The translations under genes and the position numbers were made by a program. The notes under the pieces were generated by a model. That model saw only the letters and a program-made list of their open reading frames with translations, made no database searches and was not told where the DNA came from. This document shows, piece after piece, positions 59,592-64,000 of a DNA stretch of 64,000 nucleotides. Each line of letters starts with the position of its first letter. The stretch's first letter is position 1. The stretch comes from Sporosarcina sp. FSL K6-3457 (GTDB taxonomy: Bacteria > Bacillota > Bacilli > Bacillales_A > Planococcaceae). Location: NCBI RefSeq assembly GCF_038007285.1, contig NZ_JBBOWX010000001.1, positions 1,815,501-1,879,500 on the forward strand. Direction: 5' to 3'.

Positions 59592-60522
59592 ACGTTGTAC
59601 GAAGATCAAGCCACCTAATCTCATCTTCTGATAAGGCAATTTCAGTAGCATCTCTACAAGAAAGCATTTCCGTATGATTTTGTGGTCCTATAATTGCAGC
59701 TGTTGGAAATGATTGATTTAAGACATAAGCTAGGCTAATTTGAATTGTTTCTACGTTTTTTTCTTTTGCCAATTGCTCTGCTCTACGGTATCGTTCCCAG
59801 TTGGCGTCATTATAGAAAACCCGAACTAAATCTTCGTTTGATCGGTCTTCTGGTGTGAAGCGACCAGTGAAAAATCCGCGTGCTTGTGAAGACCATGAAA
59901 GAAGAGGGAGATTAGATTTTTCATGCCAGGCGAGAATTGAATCATCAACGGATACACAATCGGGCCAATAAGGTGACTGTGCTTTTGCCAAGCTTAAGTT
60001 AGGGCTACTAAAGGAAAAACCTACTAATCCATGGTTTTCCGCATAGTCATTTGCTTCTTGAAGTCGTTTAATAGACCAATTGGAACCTCCGAAAGTGCCA
60101 ATTCTACCTGCTTCTACATGCTCATTTAATATTTCTAGTATTTCACCTACATGTACAGAAGGGTCATCACGATGAAGGGCATAAAGCTCAACGTAGTCAG
60201 TTCGAAGTCTTTCCAAGCTGATTTTTAGTTCTTCGTCGATGGCTTGTTTATTGATTTGTGAACCTTCTTTAGTAGGGTGACCACCTTTTGTTAGCAGCAG
60301 GACATCATCACGACGCTTGTTTTCTTCCATCCAGATACCAATTGCTTGTTCACTTTTTCCGCCTGTATAAACGAATGCTGTATCGATAATATTTCCGCCG
60401 ATATGAATATAATTTTCGAGTACCTCGGTGACTGTATCCATAATTTCTGGTGTAAAGTAATCAGTTCCCATTATTAGTTCAGTTGTTGTTTTCTTTAGGT
60501 TTCCGATTTGAATATTTCGCAT
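59590..60522 (-). CDS. Aldo/keto reductase
   Basis: This 310-residue NADP-dependent oxidoreductase with a TIM barrel of the AKR family shows IDTAFVYTGGKSEQAIG, the LLTKGGHP segment with the active-site Lys, RLRTDYVELYALHRDDP and FGGSNWS. The start is ATG 60522, 7 bp after GGGGG; an ATG at 60528 overlaps that site. It is the third gene of the leftward GH42 operon, 17 bp after the Gfo/Idh gene. It probably reduces or oxidises a sugar derived from a galactoside, but the substrate is not known. Confidence 0.9.
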   Translation of the reverse strand: MRNIQIGNLKKTTTELIMGTDYFTPEIMDTVTEVLENYIHIGGNIIDTAFVYTGGKSEQAIGIWMEENKRRDDVLLLTKGGHPTKEGSQINKQAIDEELKISLERLRTDYVELYALHRDDPSVHVGEILEILNEHVEAGRIGTFGGSNWSIKRLQEANDYAENHGLVGFSFSSPNLSLAKAQSPYWPDCVSVDDSILAWHEKSNLPLLSWSSQARGFFTGRFTPEDRSNEDLVRVFYNDANWERYRRAEQLAKEKNVETIQISLAYVLNQSFPTAAIIGPQNHTEMLSCRDATEIALSEDEIRWLDLRTT

Positions 60523-60539
60523 TGTCATCCCCCAATCTT

Positions 60540-61532
60540 TTAGCGTAAAAGAACCCTTTCTTGTTTCTCAGCTGAAATAAGAGTCCCTTTTATCGCTTTG
60601 ATATTACTAATAATATCATCTGTTGGAAATTTAGTTGGTTTTCCGTTACGTATACTCTCTGCGAGATTATCGACTTGTAATGCATAAGGATTACTATTAT
60701 CCTCGATGATTTTTTTAGTTTGTCCGTCTTTAATAATTTCGTATGATTGGTCTCCAAGGAATGCTTCTTTCAGTACAATTCTACCCTTTGAACCGAGAAT
60801 TTCGAGCTCATTGCGAAACTCAGCCCACATCCCACAATCAAATGTTAAGGCAACGCCATTGGAAAACTCCATTATTCCAGAAGCCATCATATCGACGTTG
60901 CCATGGTCTGGAGAGAAAAAGGCATGAGCAGTTACCGCTGAAGGCTCTTCGCCAAGCAAAAACCTAGCAGCGTTAATAGGGTAACAGCCTACATCATAAA
61001 TCGAGCCTCCGCCCCATTCTTTTGTAAAACGGATATTACTCATATCTTTAGCGCCATTAAATGTGAAGACGCCATGAATGCCACGGACATCCCCGATTTC
61101 ACCATTAGCAATCCGAATTTTAATATCTTCATATCTTTTTTGATGAAGATACATATAGGCTTCGGCTAGAATAACACCTGCTTTGTTACAAGTGTCAACC
61201 ATTTCTGTTGCTTCTGCTTCGTCTAAAGCAATTGGTTTTTCACATAAAATATGTTTGCCAGCCTTAGCAGCTTTAATTGTCCACTCCTTATGTAAGTGAT
61301 TTGGAAGTGGAATATAGACCGCGTCAATTGCAGGATCATTTAGTAAATCTTCATAACTACCATATGCTTTTGGAATGCCTAATTCATCAGCAAAGGCTTG
61401 AGCATTCTCTAAAGAACGGCTTGCGACTGCTTCCACAACATTCCATTTGGACTCTTGTATACCTGGAATTACAGAACGTTTGCCAATACGGGCAGTACTC
61501 ATAATACCCCAACGAACTTTTTCAGCTGTCAT
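60540..61532 (-). CDS. Gfo/Idh/MocA oxidoreductase (of GH42 operon)
   Basis: This NAD(P)-dependent oxidoreductase of 330 residues has the N-terminal RWGIMSTARIGKRSVIPGI motif, CEKPIALDEAEATEM and GGSIYDVGCYPINAARFLLGEE. These features resemble D-xylose/dihydrodiol dehydrogenase-like members rather than the ThuB-like paralogues elsewhere in the window. GAGGAGG precedes ATG 61532. It sits between the GH42 and aldo/keto reductase genes with gaps under 30 bp, so the three form an operon. Confidence 0.9.
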   Translation of the reverse strand: MTAEKVRWGIMSTARIGKRSVIPGIQESKWNVVEAVASRSLENAQAFADELGIPKAYGSYEDLLNDPAIDAVYIPLPNHLHKEWTIKAAKAGKHILCEKPIALDEAEATEMVDTCNKAGVILAEAYMYLHQKRYEDIKIRIANGEIGDVRGIHGVFTFNGAKDMSNIRFTKEWGGGSIYDVGCYPINAARFLLGEEPSAVTAHAFFSPDHGNVDMMASGIMEFSNGVALTFDCGMWAEFRNELEILGSKGRIVLKEAFLGDQSYEIIKDGQTKKIIEDNSNPYALQVDNLAESIRNGKPTKFPTDDIISNIKAIKGTLISAEKQERVLLR

Positions 61533-61559
61533 TATGCAGCGCCTCCTCAGATTAAAAAA

Positions 61560-63602
61560 CTATAAATCACCTAGCATATCACTAGCTAAAATCATGACCC
61601 CACGAGCTTCCAAGGATATTGTCCCGGTCAGAGTTTTGCGAGTTAATAAATCAATTTTCTTATCTGTACCTAATTCAAACTGGCTTGTTTCATCATTGTG
61701 ATTCATGACGAATAAGTAAGATTTATTATTTTTTACACGTTCAGATACTTCGATTCCTTTATTAGAATTCAATAGAGATTTAATACCTTTTTCTTCACAT
61801 AAGTTAGCTACCAATCCTTGTAAAAAATCCTGGTCTGGACTAGAAGCGATGTACCAAGCATTGCCTTCTCCGAATTTATTCTTGGTCACTACGGGCATAC
61901 CTTCGTAAAAGTCATCTCCGTATACAGCTAATACTTCAGCACCTTCAGAATGAATTAAGTCAAATAATAGGTTACATTCGTATTCCCCCTCTAAGTAACC
62001 AACTTTGTCTTTCATAACGATGCGATTTTTGTTATCTGGATGTAATGCATCAATTTCTTCTGCCCAAATACCTAGCATATTTCTTAATTCTCCAGGATAG
62101 CCACCTATAGTGACAAGATCATTATCATTTACAATCCCGCTAAAGAAAGTAGTTAAAAATGTTCCGCCACCTTTAACAAATGCTTCTAGTTTATTGGCGT
62201 ATCCTTCTTTCACCATATATAAGACGGGAGCAATGACGATATCATACTTACTTAGATCCTCTTCAACGCCAATCATGTCTACTTGGATATTATGTTGATA
62301 AAAAGCATCATAGTATTTGTGTACTTCTTTTACATAGTCTAAAGCAATGGAGGGACCACTAGATAATTCGATAGCCCATCGATTTTCCCAGTCAAATACA
62401 ATAGCTACCTTTGCTTCTATGCGTGCATCTATTAGTTGATCAGATAGTTTACCTAATTCTTTACCTAGTTCAGCTACTTCCCGGAATACACGCGTATTCT
62501 CGTGTCCGGCATGTTCAATTACAGCACCATGATACTTTTCCGTAGCGCCAGCGGAACGTCGTAATTGAAAAAATAGAACTGTGTCAGCCCCGCGTGATAC
62601 AGCTTGATAACTCCATAAACGCATGACACCAGGGCGCTTTAAAGAGTTGTAAGCCTGCCAGTTTTGCTGACTCGGCGTTTGTTCCATTAACATGAATGGC
62701 TGGCCACCTTTGAGCCCTCTCATTAAATCATGAGTCATAGCAGTCATACTGATTGGCGTATCAATTGATGGGTAGTTATCCCATGAAACGATATCCATTT
62801 CTTTACCCCATTTGAAATAATCCAATTCAGGATAAAGCCCCATCAAATTATTTGTAATTGGAATATGAGGTGTATGCTTACGAATTGCATCTCTTTCCAA
62901 TTTAAAACATTCTAATAGACTGTTAGATTGGAAGCGTCGGTAATCTAGTGATATTCCTTGGAAATTCGTGCGGTTACCTTCCCACTCTTCGCTTAATATA
63001 TTCGGCGGAACAATTTCATCCCATTCGTAAAAGGTATGGCCCCAAAAGGAGGTGTTCCATGCATGATTAACTGCTTCAATCGTCTCATAACGTTCTTTTA
63101 ACCATCTACGAAATGCGGTTGCGCATTGATCACAATAACAATACCCACCGTATTCATTAAAGACATGCCAAACTAAAACAGCAGGGTGGTCCTTATATCG
63201 CTCTGCTAATTTGTCAGCCATTCGTTGTGCATATGTTCGATACGTTGGACTGTTTGGACAGGAATTATGTCTGCCGCCAAATTTTCTCTTTCTCCCTTGA
63301 AAATCAACGCGTAGTACGTCGGGGTATTTCTTGGCCATCCATGCTGGGTGTACGGCTGTGCTAGTTCCTAGGCAAGTGTAAATCCCATTGGCATATAATC
63401 GATCAATTGTTGCATCGAGCTCTTTAAAATTATACGTATCTTCGTTTGGTTGGTTGAGTGCCCAGGCAAAAACATTGAGTGTTGCAACATCAATACCAGC
63501 AAGTTTAAACATGCGGATATCTTCGTTCCAGATGTCTTCGTCCCATTGTTCTGGATTATAATCTCCTCCATACCAAAACTTTGGTAATCTGTCATTAATC
63601 AT
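61560..63602 (-). CDS. GH42 beta-galactosidase
   Basis: This intracellular family-42 glycoside hydrolase of 680 residues hydrolyses beta-galactosides. The start YGGDYNPEQW is a hallmark. The catalytic acid/base is Glu150 in VWHVFNEYGG and the nucleophile Glu307 in MLMEQTPSQQNW. Cys115, Cys155, Cys157 and Cys160 form the zinc cluster typical of the family. A trimerisation domain and a small C-terminal beta domain follow. ATG 63602 follows AAGGTGGAG; upstream in-frame ATGs lack a ribosome binding site. No signal peptide is seen, so the substrate must be imported. It heads a leftward operon divergent from an AraC-type gene. Confidence 0.94.
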   Translation of the reverse strand: MINDRLPKFWYGGDYNPEQWDEDIWNEDIRMFKLAGIDVATLNVFAWALNQPNEDTYNFKELDATIDRLYANGIYTCLGTSTAVHPAWMAKKYPDVLRVDFQGRKRKFGGRHNSCPNSPTYRTYAQRMADKLAERYKDHPAVLVWHVFNEYGGYCYCDQCATAFRRWLKERYETIEAVNHAWNTSFWGHTFYEWDEIVPPNILSEEWEGNRTNFQGISLDYRRFQSNSLLECFKLERDAIRKHTPHIPITNNLMGLYPELDYFKWGKEMDIVSWDNYPSIDTPISMTAMTHDLMRGLKGGQPFMLMEQTPSQQNWQAYNSLKRPGVMRLWSYQAVSRGADTVLFFQLRRSAGATEKYHGAVIEHAGHENTRVFREVAELGKELGKLSDQLIDARIEAKVAIVFDWENRWAIELSSGPSIALDYVKEVHKYYDAFYQHNIQVDMIGVEEDLSKYDIVIAPVLYMVKEGYANKLEAFVKGGGTFLTTFFSGIVNDNDLVTIGGYPGELRNMLGIWAEEIDALHPDNKNRIVMKDKVGYLEGEYECNLLFDLIHSEGAEVLAVYGDDFYEGMPVVTKNKFGEGNAWYIASSPDQDFLQGLVANLCEEKGIKSLLNSNKGIEVSERVKNNKSYLFVMNHNDETSQFELGTDKKIDLLTRKTLTGTISLEARGVMILASDMLGDL

Positions 63603-63721
63603 TGCTTTCTCCACCTTTCCAATATAATATAAAATCATTATAGTCTTAATACTTAGTCTTTTAAATATAAGATTTATGTTTAGGATATAAGAAAACGGCA
63701 TTTTGGAGAGGAATAGTTGCA

Positions 63722-64000
63722 ATGTTACATGATCGAGTAGTCTTATCTCCGCTACAGAACAAACCAATGCCGATTTATGCAGAAAGCATTGGTTATAATC
63801 AAAATCAAGAAAGATTGAACCGCCCACAAGGGTATCCTTCTTACCATTGGCTTCAAACAATAAGTGGGGAGGGGAGTATTTCTATTGCAGGAAATACGAT
63901 CTCTTTATGTGAAAATAGTGGCGTATTGCTCAGTCCGCATATGCCGCATAGCTATCAAGCAATTACTGATACATGGCGGACTGTATATTTAACATTTGAT
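63722..64000 (+). CDS. AraC-family regulator, 3'-truncated by window edge
   Basis: The first 93 residues show a cupin-like sensor domain typical of AraC regulators: YPSYHWLQTISGEGSISIAGNTISLCENSGVLLSPHMPHSYQ. The DNA-binding domain would lie beyond the window. GGAGAGG (63704-63710) serves ATG 63722. It is divergent from the GH42 operon across 119 bp of AT-rich DNA, so it is probably its activator, responding to a galactoside or other sugar. Confidence 0.85.
   Translation, partial: MLHDRVVLSPLQNKPMPIYAESIGYNQNQERLNRPQGYPSYHWLQTISGEGSISIAGNTISLCENSGVLLSPHMPHSYQAITDTWRTVYLTFD

Overview
The window comes from a low-GC, endospore-forming Bacillota chromosome, most likely a Planococcaceae relative such as Sporosarcina, Lysinibacillus or Solibacillus. 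The evidence is AT-rich codon use, GGAGG-type ribosome binding sites with many TTG and GTG starts, a gene for the small acid-soluble spore protein SspL, a mannose locus like that of Bacillus subtilis, and CcpA/LacI-type regulation. The genus is an inference. No rRNA, tRNA, CRISPR array, prophage or intact transposase was seen.

Layout. (1) 0-3.3 kb: a partial membrane protein, two hypothetical lipoproteins, a small hypothetical gene and a 677-bp non-autonomous transposable element. (2) 3.5-9.6 kb: an alpha/beta hydrolase, then a mannose locus in the order manA (isomerase), manR (PRD activator), manP (PTS EIIBCA). (3) 9.7-12.2 kb: a DUF4085/SUKH-like protein and a lipoprotein with an HEYAH zinc-peptidase motif. 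(4) 12.3-17.3 kb: a PAS/sigma-54 activator divergent from a proline racemase-family enzyme, proline dehydrogenase and a BrnQ carrier, with a clear -24/-12 promoter. (5) 17.4-19.1 kb: an RNase J paralogue. (6) 19.3-25.5 kb: a complete dipeptide/oligopeptide ABC importer and an OsmC protein. (7) 25.5-36.1 kb: mixed genes, including a GRDP-like protein with a Cys-rich tail, an MFS carrier, a metallophosphatase, a MntA/HepT toxin-antitoxin pair, an RluF-type pseudouridine synthase, sspL and a 1283-residue UPF1-like helicase with a large coiled-coil insert.

(8) 36.2-64 kb: a carbohydrate island. It has two CUT1 sugar importers (each a lipoprotein and two permeases, with no ATPase), two LacI repressors with two distinct operator families, two YesL-like proteins, a ROK sugar kinase, ThuA, five Gfo/Idh/MocA oxidoreductases (counting that of the GH42 operon), three TIM-barrel sugar isomerases, a chemoreceptor, a secreted GH5 glucanase, an aldo/keto reductase, a GH42 beta-galactosidase and the start of an AraC regulator. 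A plausible model is extracellular hydrolysis of a beta-glucan or related polymer, chemotaxis to and import of oligosaccharides, and intracellular processing by oxidation to 3-keto-glycosides plus hydrolysis and phosphorylation. The substrates are not readable from sequence.

The strongest non-obvious signals are repeats. Two copies of a 0.67-kb element with 19-bp terminal inverted repeats and 9-bp target duplications sit just after stop codons; one lies in the T-tract of a terminator whose unoccupied duplicate is also in this window. Each carries a perfect 19-bp terminator hairpin with compensatory changes between copies. A second dispersed repeat family (three copies) keeps its hairpins through compensatory base changes. 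A Gfo/Idh-isomerase gene pair is duplicated together with its terminator.
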